Part shown: piece by piece, positions 32,232 to 44,225 of the stretch | Numbering within the stretch: position 1 is the stretch's first letter | How the letters are laid out: every line of letters starts with the position of its first letter | NCBI GenBank assembly: GCA_023614405.1 | Contig: CM042692.1 | Span: 123,311,503 to 123,375,502 of the forward strand | Reading direction: 5' to 3' | DNA from: Avena insularis | Taxonomy: Eukaryota; Streptophyta; Magnoliopsida; Poales; Poaceae | DNA: 64,000 nucleotides | Program-made: the position numbers and the translations under genes | Notes under the pieces: model-generated | Databases searched by the model: none | What the model saw: the letters and a program-made list of their open reading frames with translations, nothing else | What the model was told of the DNA's origin: nothing

Positions 32232-33710
32232 TCACATAAGAATATGAATTGAGGTGAAAGGGAGCATTAAGAAGCAAAAATACACACATTTAAGTCGAAC
32301 CCACTTCCTATGCAAGGGAATTTTGTAAACAAACAAATTGTTGAAACCAGAGGCTACTTGCATAAGAAGGCAAAAGAAGTGCAACATAAAAACTTTCAGC
32401 ATAAAACGAGGAAACTTGATATTATTGAGATACATAAGAACACTTTTCCCTGTCTCATAGTAACTTTCAGTATCATGCATAAACTTAACAATATAACTAT
32501 CACAAGGACCATCATAACAATGATCACTTATTCTAATAGAAAACACAGGAATATTAGCTCTCATAATACTACTTTGTGAAACAATATTAGAGGTATCCTT
32601 ACAAAGGATAGTGTGTCCCTCTTCTACATATTTAGTGACAAAGTCTTTCACGTTTTCTATTATAGGTTCATCAACCATTTGTTTATCAGGTTCAACAGCT
32701 TTATTGGTACTTTCATTAACCATACTAGCTATCATAGAATGCTCCTTTATCTTAACTGGGAAAGGTATTTTCTCAATGTAAGGTTTGGGTAAAGCATGAT
32801 TAACAGTATAAACTTCAGTATTTCTTGCAGGAACACTCTTAGCAATATCTTTATAAGGTTCATGATACTTATTCCACTTCTTTTTAGGCACTTCAATGTA
32901 GGAAGAAAAATCCTTAAAATAAGAAGCAATAGCTTGCGAGTCTAGACCATAAGCATTTTTAATCTTTTGAAAGTCATCAGTTCCCATAAAAGATTCAATG
33001 CATTCATAATCATAATTTATACCTGACTTTCTACCTTTGTCATTCTCCCAAGCTTTAGCATTGTCTTGAATACGGTCCAGAAGATCCCATTTAGCTTCTT
33101 CTTCCATGCGAGTGAATGATCCAGCACAAGAAGCATCCAATAAATCCTTATCATGTAGAGGGAGCCTTGCATAAACGTTATTGATAATAATATTGTTGGG
33201 GAGCTCATGAATGGGACATTTGAGCATTAGTAACTTCAATCTCCCCCAAGCTTGAGCTGTACTCTCTCCAGCAAGAGGCCATAAGTTGTATATTTGATTC
33301 CGATCTTTATGAATCTCACTAGGAGGATAAACCTTTGAATAAAAGAGAGGCACTATTTCCTCCCATTCAAGAGCTTGACCATTCTTTAGCAGCTTATACC
33401 ATTCCTCAGCTCTTCCTTTTAGTAATAATGAGAATAACTTCTTCTTAACTTGATCTGTAGTAATACCTGCACACTTGAACAACCCGCATAATTTGTGTAT
33501 AAAGAGTAAATGATCATCGGGATGGACAGTTCCATCGCCAACATAGTAGTTATCCATAACACGATCAATAATTCTTGTAGATATTTTAAAAGCATCATTC
33601 TCAGCAGGTGCTGGTTCGTCTACTACCTTAGCAGTGGTAGTAGCTTTACCAAATAAGAAACTTAGCAAATTATCCATAACAAAAATAAAGCAACAAACAG
33701 AAGTAAACAA
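32232..33710 (-). CDS. gag: Athila-like gag protein, intact frame
   Basis: A 492-codon stop-free frame; the likely true start is the Met at residue 12 (MDNLLSFLFGKATTTAKVV), since the residues before it overlap the leader. The capsid-type domain spans roughly residues 80-260: HPDDHLLFIHKLCGLFKCAGIT, LLLKGRAEEWYKLL, LEWEEIVPLFYSKVYPP and WGRLKLLMLKCPIHELP, matching Retrotrans_gag. No zinc knuckle is visible. The final ~120 residues are hydrophobic and run beyond the domain, suggesting a truncated protease or altered end (IPVFSIRISDHCYDGPCDSYI). It is the only long frame of the element. Confidence 0.85.
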   Translation of the reverse strand: MFTSVCCFIFVMDNLLSFLFGKATTTAKVVDEPAPAENDAFKISTRIIDRVMDNYYVGDGTVHPDDHLLFIHKLCGLFKCAGITTDQVKKKLFSLLLKGRAEEWYKLLKNGQALEWEEIVPLFYSKVYPPSEIHKDRNQIYNLWPLAGESTAQAWGRLKLLMLKCPIHELPNNIIINNVYARLPLHDKDLLDASCAGSFTRMEEEAKWDLLDRIQDNAKAWENDKGRKSGINYDYECIESFMGTDDFQKIKNAYGLDSQAIASYFKDFSSYIEVPKKKWNKYHEPYKDIAKSVPARNTEVYTVNHALPKPYIEKIPFPVKIKEHSMIASMVNESTNKAVEPDKQMVDEPIIENVKDFVTKYVEEGHTILCKDTSNIVSQSSIMRANIPVFSIRISDHCYDGPCDSYIVKFMHDTESYYETGKSVLMYLNNIKFPRFMLKVFMLHFFCLLMQVASGFNNLFVYKIPLHRKWVRLKCVYFCFLMLPFTSIHILM

Positions 33711-33762
33711 TACTCACAGTAGAAGTTTCTTTTACTAGTTCCACTCTCCAATAGCGCTTCAC

Positions 33763-33780
33763 TCCCCGGCAACGGCGCCA
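33763..33780 (-). other. Primer binding site (Asp-tRNA)
   Basis: The minus strand reads TGGCGCCGTTGCCGGGGA, 11 bases inside the 5' LTR; this is the well-known primer sequence of Athila- and Tat-type elements. Confidence 0.95.
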
Positions 33781-33791
33781 GAAAATAGTCT

Positions 33792-35305
33792 TGATGACCC
33801 ACAAGTATAGGGGGTGTATCGCAGTATTTTCGATAAGTAAGAGTGTCGAACCCGACAAGGAGCAGAAGGTGTTGGCTAGTGGTATGGATCAGGAATTCTC
33901 TGCAAATACTTAGCAAACAAATTTTTAGGGTTTTTGATAAAGCAAGTAAATAAAGTACGAGTAAATAAAAGACAGTAGGAATAAATGCAGCAAGTGGCCC
34001 AATCCTTTATAGAGTTAAGGACAAGCCAGTTGTATTACTTAAGATGACCAAACGTTCTTGAGGACACATGGGAAGACTGTCAAGTGCTTTCGCTTCATAT
34101 AGTTGATTAATCTTCTTTAGCTTGCTAAGTGTTGTGTGGGTGAACCTGTGCTAATGTACTGACGTTCCTAGGACTAATACATACTTGTGATTATACCCCT
34201 TGCAAACATCCGTAAGTACAAGAAAATAATTAAGGTAGAAACCTAACCACAACTTTAAACTCTAAGACCCTTATGTCCCTTGTGCAATGGTTTCCTAACG
34301 GGAGTTCAGGTTTCTGTCACTCCGGCAACCCCTACGATTAGTAGTCAAATACACAATGCATTCCCCTAGGCCCATATAGGTGAAGTGTCATGTAGTCGAC
34401 GTTCACATGACACCACTAGAAGAAGTACACCACAACTTAAATATCAAACTATTGAATCTTTCTCAACACAACTCCACTACTAACAACATGACTTCTCCCA
34501 TGTCCTCAAGAACAAAACGAACTACTCACAAGACATCATATGGATCATGATCAGAGATGGAATAATGATGTATAACAATCTGAACATAAATAATAATTCA
34601 ATGGTTCACTCAATAGCATCAACTACAAAGAATAATCAACATCGGCAAAGTTTCCCCTATGAACTATGCAAGATTCAACCTAATTGTTACAACAATATGG
34701 AGATGGTGATGAGGGTGCTGATGGTGATGATGGTGGTGGTGGTGATGATGATGATCCTGATGAAGTCCAGCTTGATGATGGTGTTGATGGCGACGATCTC
34801 CCCTATCCGGGAAGGAATTCCCCCGGCAGAAATCTGTCTACCAGAGAGATCTTTCTCTCTCGGTGTTTTCTACCCCGCAGAGGTGGCGAAATCTTTCTGT
34901 GGTCCCTCCCCGAGTCTTAGGGTTTTGGGAGGATAATATACGCCAGAGAGGAGTGCCAGGGGTGGACCAGGGTAGCCACACCACCTAGTGGCACGGCCCA
35001 GGGTGGCCCGCGCTAGGGGGTGGTGTGGGTCCTTGTGGCCCATCTCCATCCCCCCTTCTGGCTTCCTTCGCCTTCTAGAAAAATAGGATTTTCCGTATAT
35101 TTTCCCGGATTTTCTGATCTTCGTGAATTTTGCCTCCAAACAGCACCTTTTCCATCAGAATCCTGACTGTAGCGATCCATGCTCCAAAAGTCATCAACCA
35201 TGCAAAAACAGATGAAATAACATAAGTATCACCTCTCAATACGAAATATATCAATGAATAACAGTGAATTAAGACATAGAATAGTGATGCAAAATGGACG
35301 TATCA
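33792..35305 (-). repeat. 5' LTR, gag-only Athila-like element
   Basis: 1514 bp; it adjoins the primer binding site and is therefore the 5' LTR. A direct GGGGT repeat follows at 35306. Confidence 0.95.
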
Positions 35306-36790
35306 GGGGTGCGCAGATGCAATCTGGTGATGGTCGTGGAAACTAGGGTTGTGATTGTCCTCCTCGCCACCCCCTCCTAGCCTTTATATAGATAAGCTAG
35401 GTCTCGGGTAGCAGTTCGAGTCAGCTATAAGTTAGGGTTTGTCCCTTTAAACTTTCTACCTTAAGCTTCGTCTTGTGCTGCAAGCAATCGGAGTCTCTAT
35501 AGGTCACCCGAATCCTAGATTGGGCCCTGGTAACGCCGTATGCTCCTGTCATATCTGGGCCGTATATACCAAACTCGAGTACCTATAGGGTATGGCCACA
35601 TCAGTAGCCCCCGAGTGTCCAGTGGAATCGTAGATTCGAGTGGAGACTTCATGAAGTATTTTTTGAGTGCATAGCTGAGCATATTTTTTAGTGCTTTGAT
35701 TGACGTCATAGGGATTCTTGATATACATGCCTAATTCATCCGATGCATCGGGATCAGTTAACTGCCTTAGGGCAAAACAACACAATCTACTCAAACTCAA
35801 GTCCCCGGACTCGAATTCGGAAAAGTGCTGGTGTAATTTGACTTAGGACACGGAGGTCTTACAGGAGTCGAATCCTAGTGTGTAAGTGTAAGCACTCGAC
35901 GCGTCCATCAAGGCGTATTTCATCATACCTGTAGGCACGGATATTTTCTGGTAGAGTGCAGCAGATGCGTTGCCAGGCCTTATTTAGGTCTTATCTTCAC
36001 GCTGTAAGCGTGACATCCGAATTTTTCATCACGGAGATGATTCAAGTGACCCAGGAGACGCAGTCTCTTTGTAGGGAAAATATGAGGCGGAGTCGCCATA
36101 GCATTCGAGCGCGGATGTTATCAACACACAGTGTAACGTATAAGAAAAAGAAATAATCATAGGGTGCGCGACCAGCGCTCCCTATGGTAGTAGCCCCCGA
36201 CTGCCTATTCGAGTCGTAGACTCGAGTGGGGACTATAAGTATTTTGCGACTGCTGTCATCTTTTGCTTGTTTTAGTCGAATGTGCTTTCAATGCTCCCTA
36301 TGGGAGTAACCCAAAGTCCACAGTCGAATCATTGATTCGAGTAAAGGGTTTTCATGATGCTTGGATATATTTATATTTTCTTTGGAGTAACCCAAACCCA
36401 GCGCTCATGTTAGGAGTAGCCCCCAAGTGCTTGGTTGAGTCGAAGACTCAAGTAAGGACTAAAGTAGTCAAAGTGCTCTCCTGCTAGAGTTGATGATGTC
36501 AGTGCTGACGATAGGATGAGCTCAGTTACCCGCGTGAGCTGCTTTGACGGGACGTGACGAGCAGTGGGTCCCACTTTCTGACTTGGATTGGACTGGACGT
36601 GCGTAATCTTCTGTTTTAACTGCGTCTCCTCGATTTCCGCACATAATGGGAATAGTGGGGGACGGTTCGTGGTTTGCCCTTGGCACGCGTCAATGCCGAT
36701 GTACGCCACACGTCTGGTATATTTCCTTCTGGCCATTGTATGGCATCTGCTAGGAGGTTAACTAGGAGGCATGCCGTGCGGTAATTCCCC
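35306..36790 (-). repeat. Tat element LTR, main piece
   Basis: This continues the LTR after the nested element. Four copies of a TAGCCCCCGA...TCGTAGATTCGAGT segment (35603, 36189, 36303, 36412) mark it. The LTR end on the gene side is not defined; the pyrimidine-rich stretch at 36783-36805 may be the polypurine tract on the minus strand. Confidence 0.55.
36170..36480. repeat. Degenerate tandem repeat (105-118 bp) in the Tat LTR
   Basis: Three units begin near 36172, 36290 and 36397, each with AGCGCTC or a variant, then GTAGCCCCC or AGTAACCC, then an imperfect palindrome such as CGAGTCGTAGACTCG. A fourth related segment lies at 35603-35650. Confidence 0.7.
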
Positions 36791-38320
36791 ATCTCTTCTT
36801 CTTGCTCGTACATCTCCACCATTGCTGTTTTTGCTGTTCCTTTGCACACATCTCCTCCATGTCACTGGACCAACTCCGCGTCTTCCCTAGCTACTTCCTG
36901 CGCTCACATCACCAACGCAAGATGGGCAAGAAGAAGGGAGGCTCCGCCACAAGATCTGCAGCTCCCATTGTCGCCACCAAGAAGAAAGGAGGCACCACCA
37001 CCATGGGAACCAGCGCCGCCGGTGCCGGGAAGAAGAAGGGCGCGGGGACTTGTGTCACCAAGGGTCATGGCACCCATCCATCATCAAATCTTCGGAGCTA
37101 TTTACTCTACGGCAAGATGGAGCGCTTCCTCCCGCAGAAGACGACTCCCTAGTCCTCCTATGGGTTTCCGAGTGATGTTCCTTGCGTTCATCATTCGTGG
37201 TCTCTCTCTCCCCCTACATCCATTTGTTAGGGGTCTTCTCTGCTTCTACGGGCTCCAGCTGCACCAGCTATCCCCAAATTCTATTCTCCATATCGCCTAT
37301 TTCATCACCCTCTGCGAGTGCTGGCTCGGAATCGAGCCACACTTCAGTCTCTTCAAGAAGCTTTTTAAGCTCAAATGTCCGTCGGGGTCTGGTTTAGTAG
37401 TCTACAACGTAGGAGGCTGCGGGATCCATGTCGACTCCTCTATCACTTATTTCGACATCAAACTCACCGCGTCTTTCCAATGGTGGAGAGATAAGTGGTT
37501 CTACATCCGTGACCAGAAGGCCGATGGAGAGCACTACAGACTCGTGCCCTTCGATCCCGTTGCTGCCTGCAAGAGGAGGTGATCTTGGAAGAACATCGTG
37601 ATGCCCGACGAGTTTGAGGAGATGGAGATGCTGTATCAGCATGTCCACGACCTCAAAAGCTGTATAGGCAAAGAGGAAGGTGGTGCCGAATTCATTCGCA
37701 CGTGGTTGCGCCGCCGTGTTTAGCCTTTGTAGGCCAGAGCCCATCCGATGTACCGCATGATTGGTGCTGGCGATGTCACTCACATATCTATGGAGGGCAT
37801 TTCTTCGGGTGAGGTGGACAGGAGGTTGCGGCTGGTGACCAAGTACACCGCCAAGGAGGATCTCCCAGGCAAGTCAGTCGTGCCTCCTTTCGACGCCAAC
37901 AATCCTCCACCTGAGGTAGAGTTTTCCTATGAAGTGTTTTAGATTTTCGATTGCTTGTCAGGTGCTTGATATATACTGATGCTTCTTCTGATTGTAGGAC
38001 TGGAAAGTGGCTGCCAGCTTGCCTCCTCAGCCTGAAGGGGTTATCTTGCACGAAGCGGAGGAAGAGGACGAGTCGGGATCCACTGTTCCGATTGAGGAAG
38101 AGGAGGAAGCCCCCGAGTCCAGTGGCCACGGGACTCGCAAGCGCTCCCGTAGTGAGGATTCTGATGCCTCCTCGCTGACAACAACGGAGGGTCCTCCTGC
38201 TGCTGTAGAGGAGCTGATCCCCGTCGTGCCTGTACGCGCTATGGCTCCTCCCGCACGGAAGAAGTTGAGGTTGCCGAAGGAGTCGTCGGATGATTCCTTT
38301 GACCCTGACAAATTTGACGG

Positions 38321-38398
38321 GTAAGTTTTTAATATTCATGAGTTCTTCTTGCTTTCCTTGAAGTTTCTTTTCTAAAGTGGTGCTGGTCATGTTTGCAG
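38321..38398 (+). other. Predicted intron (GTAAGT...TTTGCAG)
   Basis: This is the clearest intron of the antisense gene: donor GTAAGT, acceptor TTTGCAG, and the flanking codons join in frame (phase 2). 78 bp. Confidence 0.75.
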
Positions 38399-39057
38399 TC
38401 AAACGGCGTCGTCGTCCTCCGACGACTGCCAATTTGTGAAAGAATCCGGAGTCACAGACTCTAAAAACAAGGAGGTGCCCATACGGTCGCCTTCTCCTCC
38501 GGTGGCGGCCCACTCCGGCACTGACTCGTTGAGTTCCCCTCATACTGGGGGGCACCAGATTGTTGCACGGATGCCCACTTGACAGGAATCTTTGGAGTCC
38601 CTGGAGGAGAACGCAAGTATGTTTTTGCCGCTGGCAGTCGAATTGTGAATGTGTGCCTTTTGTCAATGCTGAATCTTCATTTCTCTTGGTGTAGCCTATC
38701 GTGAAGGATTCCACTCGTCTTGCAGAGCAAATCCTTGCCTTGGGTCGACAACATGCCCTGCCGGACAATCACCACCGTGCAGTCGAAGGTTTGTACTAAT
38801 CTTCTCTCTTCGCTCTGCTTATGTAGAAATTTATACTCAGTTGTTGTCATGCTCTGTCCTTTGTAGGTGAGCATAATGAGCTTCTCCATCGCATCATTTC
38901 CCTCGAGAAGGGACTTGCCACAGCAGAGTAAAAGCGCGATGAGGCAGTCGTGGCTCTAGAGGAGTCGCAGAAGCGCGAGGAAGACCCGCGTGCTGCTACT
39001 ATGAAAGGGAGAAGTTGTTCGAAGAACAACTTTTCTCGATTGCGAAAGCTCTCTCAG

Positions 39058-39129
39058 GTATAGTTCAGCTTCACTTGTATTTGTCCCTATTTGATTTCAT
39101 GTCACTGTGCTAATACCATGTGTATGCAG
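39058..39129 (+). other. Predicted intron (GTATAG...TATGCAG)
   Basis: 72 bp; the exon before it (EEQLFSIAKALS) and the one after (AAGVSFDAQALC) join in one frame. Donor and acceptor are canonical GT/AG. Confidence 0.65.
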
Positions 39130-40671
39130 ATGCCGCCGGTGTAAGCTTTGACGCCCAGGCCTTATGCCGTTCGGATGCTTTGGCTGGCGCCATGGCCGCG
39201 GTTGAGGACCATAGTGTCTTTCTCCAAGACACACTCGGGAAGGCCAAAGGCATGCTGAGCCGCCTCCGTGAGGATATGGTTCCTAAGGCCAGCTTAATCG
39301 AAACTCTTGATGGCCTGGTGGAGTCCTTCGCTGAAGGCATCCCAATGGACTTCAAGAATGCTTAGCGGTCTGTTGGCGCCACCATGGCACTCGTGATGGC
39401 ACAAGCACATGGTGTAGAGTTGGACCCAAGCGCGATCTCCGAGGCGATGCTTGTCGACACGGAAGGCCAGCAAGTAGTGTTCGCTCCCTTCGCCACTAAA
39501 TGCAATAAATATGGGCCTCGTCTCATCGAGACAGTCGCCAAGTATTCTGAAGAGTTGCGGCGAGTGAAGGCGGCGAAGGCTACGGCGTCTGGGGCTACCA
39601 CCGGAAAGTCTGTGGCATCGGAGACTGCCACAGGTTCAAGGAAGCCCTCGAAGTCGAAGTCCAAGTCGAAGAAGCAGATTGCTCCATAGCTACCGTTTGT
39701 AATAGTTGTAGCTTTCTTTTGTTGGTCCGCATTTTGTGGGGGGTACCCCCTTGATACTTTTATCGAATTTGAATGCACTCCTCCTTTTTATCAATGTATG
39801 ATTGGTCTCATTTGCCTCTTGCTTGGTTGTAATAGGGTCCTTCAAGTGGTCCTTCGAGTGATCCTCATGACTCTCCTCCCACCGATGAAACCATAGCGCA
39901 ACCGCGTTCAAAGGTGGAAGAGTTGTCTTTGCTCTCGCGACTGTGAGACCGTATTAAGAAGTTGGAGCGTGAGTTTCCCATGATCCACGATAACGCAGAT
40001 GTGTGGAAGTCGAAAGCTGAGAAGGCCACCCCTCGCGAGAAGTATCTCCTGGATGAAGTGGCACAATTGAAAGAGCATTTTAAATGTTAGCTCTTTATCT
40101 TCTTATATTTTCCTTAGACATTCATGGCGATGCCTTGTCTTTATACTTTGGTCTTGCTTTTGTAGTTGTTAGCGCTCGTCATCCACAGGATGAAAAGGAC
40201 CAGGTTACCATTCGAATGAATGACTTAACCCAGGAGCAGCTATAGGCTAGTGGGTACTTCTGGGTGGACCACGATCGTGAAGTCGCGTTGGCGACGCTGC
40301 AGGATCGTGCATCGCGAGTGCTTCAGTGTTTGAAGAAAGCGCAGTCGTGCTTGAAGTGTATTTATCGGACGATGTTTCCGCTGGACATTGTGCCCTCAAG
40401 CCTGTTGGCTCTTCTGGCAAAGTTTCAGGATATCAGCGTGGTCCACGAGTGCGTGCGCCAGCAGCTGGTCGCAGGTGCCAAGGCTACATTGTTGCTGATT
40501 CAACTGCATCGACCAAACATGGACGTCGTGGCTGTTGCCGCTGGACCACCGCCGCCACCTAAAGGGACGACTTAGGATATGGTGCCGCACTATCAGGCGG
40601 TTGACCAGCTAGCTGAGGATATTGTAGACTTCTTCGAGGATCAAACAAATGTTCTCCTTCTACGTCAGTAG

Positions 40672-41107
40672 TGTAATTTGTATCCTGCACATAGATGTAT
40701 AAGTGTTGTAAAGTTCACATGATTGTTTTGGGTATTTTTGATACCCTTTGTTGTGTGAAGTGCTTGATAGCTTGTATATTTTTTGAGTGTATTGTAAGAT
40801 ACATGTCCTTTTCGTTAGCCTGACATGTATACATCTCAGCACCTTGCCAACCTGTCAGGTGCGTTGCAGCTGGGTTAGTGTTTATCAAGGGTTCGATTGG
40901 TAGTGCGTCAGCTACTCAGGATACTGTGTTGTTCGTAGAACAAGGTGTAAAGGGTGGCGCAACCCCCAAGTAAAATAATTGCAAGGAAAACAGAAAAACA
41001 CAAGGTTTCGGGCACTTAGCTTTATTTATTCGCAGAATATCACGAGGTACAATGTGTGGCTAAGTAGCCTAGCTGAATATCCTTATTTGTAAAGTAAAAA
41101 ACATCTA
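40672..41107. other. Convergent intergenic space within the Tat element
   Basis: About 440 bases lie between the end of the plus-strand antisense gene and the end of the minus-strand integrase frame. It would hold 3' ends of both transcripts; AT-rich, and no clear polyadenylation signal was singled out. Confidence 0.5.
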
Positions 41108-42352
41108 AGGGTAGAAACGACGTAGTTGTGCGACGTTCCAAGGGTTGGAGTATGCGACTCCGCTTTTGAAATCTTTAAGGCGATAGGCGCCACCTGGGAT
41201 TACTTCAGTAATCACGTAAGGTCCTTCCCAAGGGAACTAGAACTTGAGGTTCCCTTGTTGCTTTAGTTGCAGGACCAGGTCTCCTTAGATGAAGGATCTG
41301 GGGCGTAGCCTTCTGTTGTGGTAGTTGTGGAGGCTCTGCTGGTATTTCATGGATCTCTCCGCTGAAATCTCGCGTGCCTCATCGAGGAGGTCAACAGAGT
41401 CTTCGAGTGCGAGAGTTGACTCTTTCTCACTGTATGCAACCACCCGCGGGGCTTTATAACGTACTTCTACGGGTAGCACCGCTTCAGCAGCATGCACCAT
41501 GAAGAATGGAGTGTAGCCTGTGGTGCTGTTTGGAGTTGTGCGCAGGCTCCAAAGTACCGATTGTAGCTTGTCTGGCCAGCACCCAGCGGCTTGTTCGAGT
41601 GGCCGGAGGAGCCTTTTCTTGATTCTGCCCCAGACGAGGCCATTGGCCTTTTCGACTTAACCATTGGTCTGAGGGTGAGCCATAGTGGCGTAGCTAATGT
41701 GGAATCCTAGGTTTTCGTAGAATTCTTGGAACTCCATGGAGGTGAAGTTTGTTCCATTGTCCGTGATGATGCTATGTGGCACCCCAAAACGATAGACGAT
41801 GGACTCAAAGATCTTGACGACACTGGCTCCTGATTGATTCGTCACTGGCATGGCCTCGATACACTTGGTGAATTTGTCGACCGCGACTAGGAGGTAGATG
41901 TATCCTCCTCACGAGGATCTCGGGAGCTTGCCGGCCATGTCGAGTCCCCATTGTGCAAAGGGCCAAGCCACTGGTATTGGTCTGAGCTCCGCGCTAGGTG
42001 TGTGTGTGGTTTGTCCGCGAATCGCTGGCAAGCGTTGCAGCGTTGGATGATGTCCTTGGCATCACGCATGGCTGTTGGCCAATAGAATCTAGCTCGTAGA
42101 GCTTTGGCGATGAGAGCGCGACTGCCAGCATGGTGCCCGCAAGTGCCTTCGTGTATGTCGAGGAGGATGGCTCTTCCATCCCCGTTGGAGACGCATCGCT
42201 AAAGAACTCCTGTGATGCTGCGCTTGTACAGTTCGCTGTTGGTGAGGGCGAATGCCTTGGATCGTCGCGCTACGTGCCGTGCATCAGTCAGGTCATCTGT
42301 CAGCCTTTTGCTAAGCAGGTATGTAATATATGGCTGTGTCCAAGATGGATCG
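41108..42352 (-). pseudogene. Gypsy integrase (main part)
   Basis: Minus-strand reading from 42352: zinc-binding HHCC region (HEGTCGHHAGSR, then RCNACQRF near 42040), then the catalytic core with VPHSIITDNGTNFTS (Asp) at about 41770 and the HPQTNG block at 41660. The Glu region follows just after a frame break near 41650. C-terminal part MVHAAEAVLPVEVRYKAP and an end RRFYP at the stop 41110-41108. A TAG at 42201-42199 and at least two frame changes inactivate it. Its N-terminal linker is carried on 51024-51135. It would have inserted the element DNA into the genome. Confidence 0.85.
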
Positions 42353-44209
42353 TGTTGGAGATATGCCCAAGAGGCAATAATAAAGTGGTTATTATCATAT
42401 CTTCATATTTATGATAAATGTTTACATACCATGCTATAATTGTATTAACAGGAAACATTAATACTTGTGTGATTTGTAAACATAAAAGAGTCCCTAGTAA
42501 AGCCTCTTGTTAAACTAGCTTGTTGGTTAATATATGATCATGGTTTCCTGATCATGAACATAGAGATGTTATTAACAACAGGGTCATATCATTAGGAGAA
42601 TGATGTGATGGACATACTCCTATAGATAAGCATAGCATAAAGATCAAGTCATTTCAATAGTTCAATTGCTATATGCTTTCTGATACATAGTAACCTGATT
42701 CCTTCGACCATGAGATCATGCATATCACCTTTACCGGATGGATGCTTTGATGTCATCAAACACCACACCGTAACAGGGTGGTTATAAAGGTGGCATTGAG
42801 TGTTTGGAAAGTATTGGTTGAGACACATGGATCAAGAGTGGGATTTGTCCATCCACATGACGGATAGATATACTCTGGGCCCTCTCGGTGAAATGTCATC
42901 CAATTAGCTTGCAAGCATGTGAGCTCTCACAAGGGATCACATATCACAGAACGAGAAAAGAGTACTTATCAAGAACGAGGTTGAACTAGGTATGCAGAGA
43001 CCGACGATCATAAACTCGGAAAAGTAAACTATCATGATACAAAAGGAAATTGGTATCGTATGTAAGTGGTTCATTCGATCGCAAAGTAATGTGAGAAATA
43101 TGTGGGAGCCATATGAATTTCCAGATTCCTCTATTGGTTATTGATCGAGAAGTGTCTCGATCATGTCCGCATAATTCACGAACCGTAGGGAGACACACTT
43201 AAGGATTGACGTTGTTTGAGTAGTTATGGTATTATGAGAAAGAGACCGAATGTTGTTCGGAGTCTCGGATGGGATCCGGGATATCACGAGGAGATCCGGA
43301 ATGGTCCGGAGAATAAGATTCATATAAGGAAAGTCCCATTTCGGAGTTGGGGAATGGTTAGGTGTTTTCATGGGAACATTCTAGAAGGTTCGGAATGTCC
43401 CGCTCCGGGGAAGGGTAAATGAATTTGTCATTGTAATTTGGAATTATTGAATCATTTAATAGGTGTTATTGCTGTCCAAAATAAAGGGTTTGTTTAAAAC
43501 ATAAATTGAAAATTCAAACGGCTAGTTTGAAAGTCAAACGGCAATTTTGGGAAGTAGGAAGAGAGGAGGATTGGTGGAGGCCGAATGGAGGAGGGTTCCT
43601 CCCTTGGCGGCGCCCACCAAGCCGACTTGGGGAGGGACTCTCCTCCCTTGGCCGCCCTCCCACCTATATAAGGAGGGGCAGGGCTCCCTCCTAGCACACA
43701 CAAGTTCCTATCTTCTACCTCCGGTTTAGAGCCGTTTTGGTTTAGAGCTTCTAATTGCTTTAGCCAGCGGTTTAGAGCCTTCTAATTGGTGTGTCTAATT
43801 ACTAGACCACTAATAGCCTCTCTCATAAGCTCCACCATACTACTTAAGGCTTAAGAAGCCTGCGGGATCTCCCTCTACTTAGGTACCACGCCGTTGTCTT
43901 TGGAATCGAGGAGAGTGCTACAACCTCCATTGCTTTGGAACAAGGAGAGGAAGGTCTTCGTCGAGTACCGAACGTGTGACCGATCTGGGGCGCTGCCGGA
44001 ACGTGGCTGGAAGGATCGTCTCACGCGATCTTGAGATCGGAAAGAGTACGACTACATCACCCACGAGAATCTGCTCTCATTAACCGCTTTGGAATCTTCG
44101 AGGGTGAGTTCCTCTATCGACTCGTTGCTACAATATAGTAGATAGATCTTGGCTTGTTTGTTTGTATGCGATAGAAAATTTTTGTTTTCCATGCTACGAA
44201 CCCCTCACA
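42353..44209 (+). repeat. 5' LTR of the Angela-like element
   Basis: 1857 bp. Compared with 49144-51023 it lacks several C/G bases inside CCGG-like sites (43345-43420 and 43590-43680). Confidence 0.95.
43665..43673 (+). promoter_or_regulatory. TATA box of the 5' LTR
   Basis: TATATAAGG preceded by CCCACC, a strong plant TATA element; the same motif lies at 50470-50478 in the 3' LTR. Confidence 0.65.
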
Positions 44210-44211
44210 AA

Positions 44212-44225
44212 GGGTATCGAGCCGT
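44212..44225 (+). other. Degenerate primer binding site (Met-tRNA)
   Basis: GGGTATCGAGCCG just after the LTR is a decayed TGGTATCAGAGCC. Confidence 0.6.

Larger units (their letters stand above)
27256..35305 (-). mobile_element. Gag-only, non-autonomous Athila-like retrotransposon
   Basis: An 8050-bp minus-strand element with LTRs of equal length (1514 bp each) and exact target duplication GGGGT (27251-27255 and 35306-35310). A perfect 18-base Asp-tRNA primer site and a polypurine tract are present. The internal region encodes a nearly intact gag and two small ORFs but no protease, RT or integrase. The LTR start (TGATGACCCACAAGTATAGGGGG) and layout resemble Triticeae Athila-type families such as Sabrina. 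It must have relied on enzymes from another element. Confidence 0.95.
36922..40671 (+). pseudogene. Antisense multi-exon gypsy-type transposon protein gene of the Tat element
   Basis: ATG at 36922 opens a Lys/Gly/Ala-rich start (MGKKKGGSATRSAAP). After a frameshift near 37145 comes the family domain (PF04195 type): RGLSLPLHPFVRGLLCFYG, HQLSPNSILHIAYF, LGIEPHFSLFKKLF and WWRDKWFYIRD. Later exons give an acidic Ser-rich segment, a Lys-rich KSKSKSKK tail and a helical C-terminal part (CLKKAQSCLKCIYRTMFP). Likely introns: 37934-37997, 38321-38398, 38617-38694, 38789-38866, 39058-39129 and 40086-40165, all GT...AG and 64-80 bp. Stops at 37580, 37721, 37730, 38580, 38929, 39363, 39944, 40243 and 40573 make it dead; the frame-consistent end is TAG at 40669. 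Function of the family is unknown. Confidence 0.75.

Noticed and set aside
43216..43422. 68-codon frame in the Angela-like 5' LTR
   Set aside because: It lies within the LTR and is not kept in the partner LTR; chance frame.
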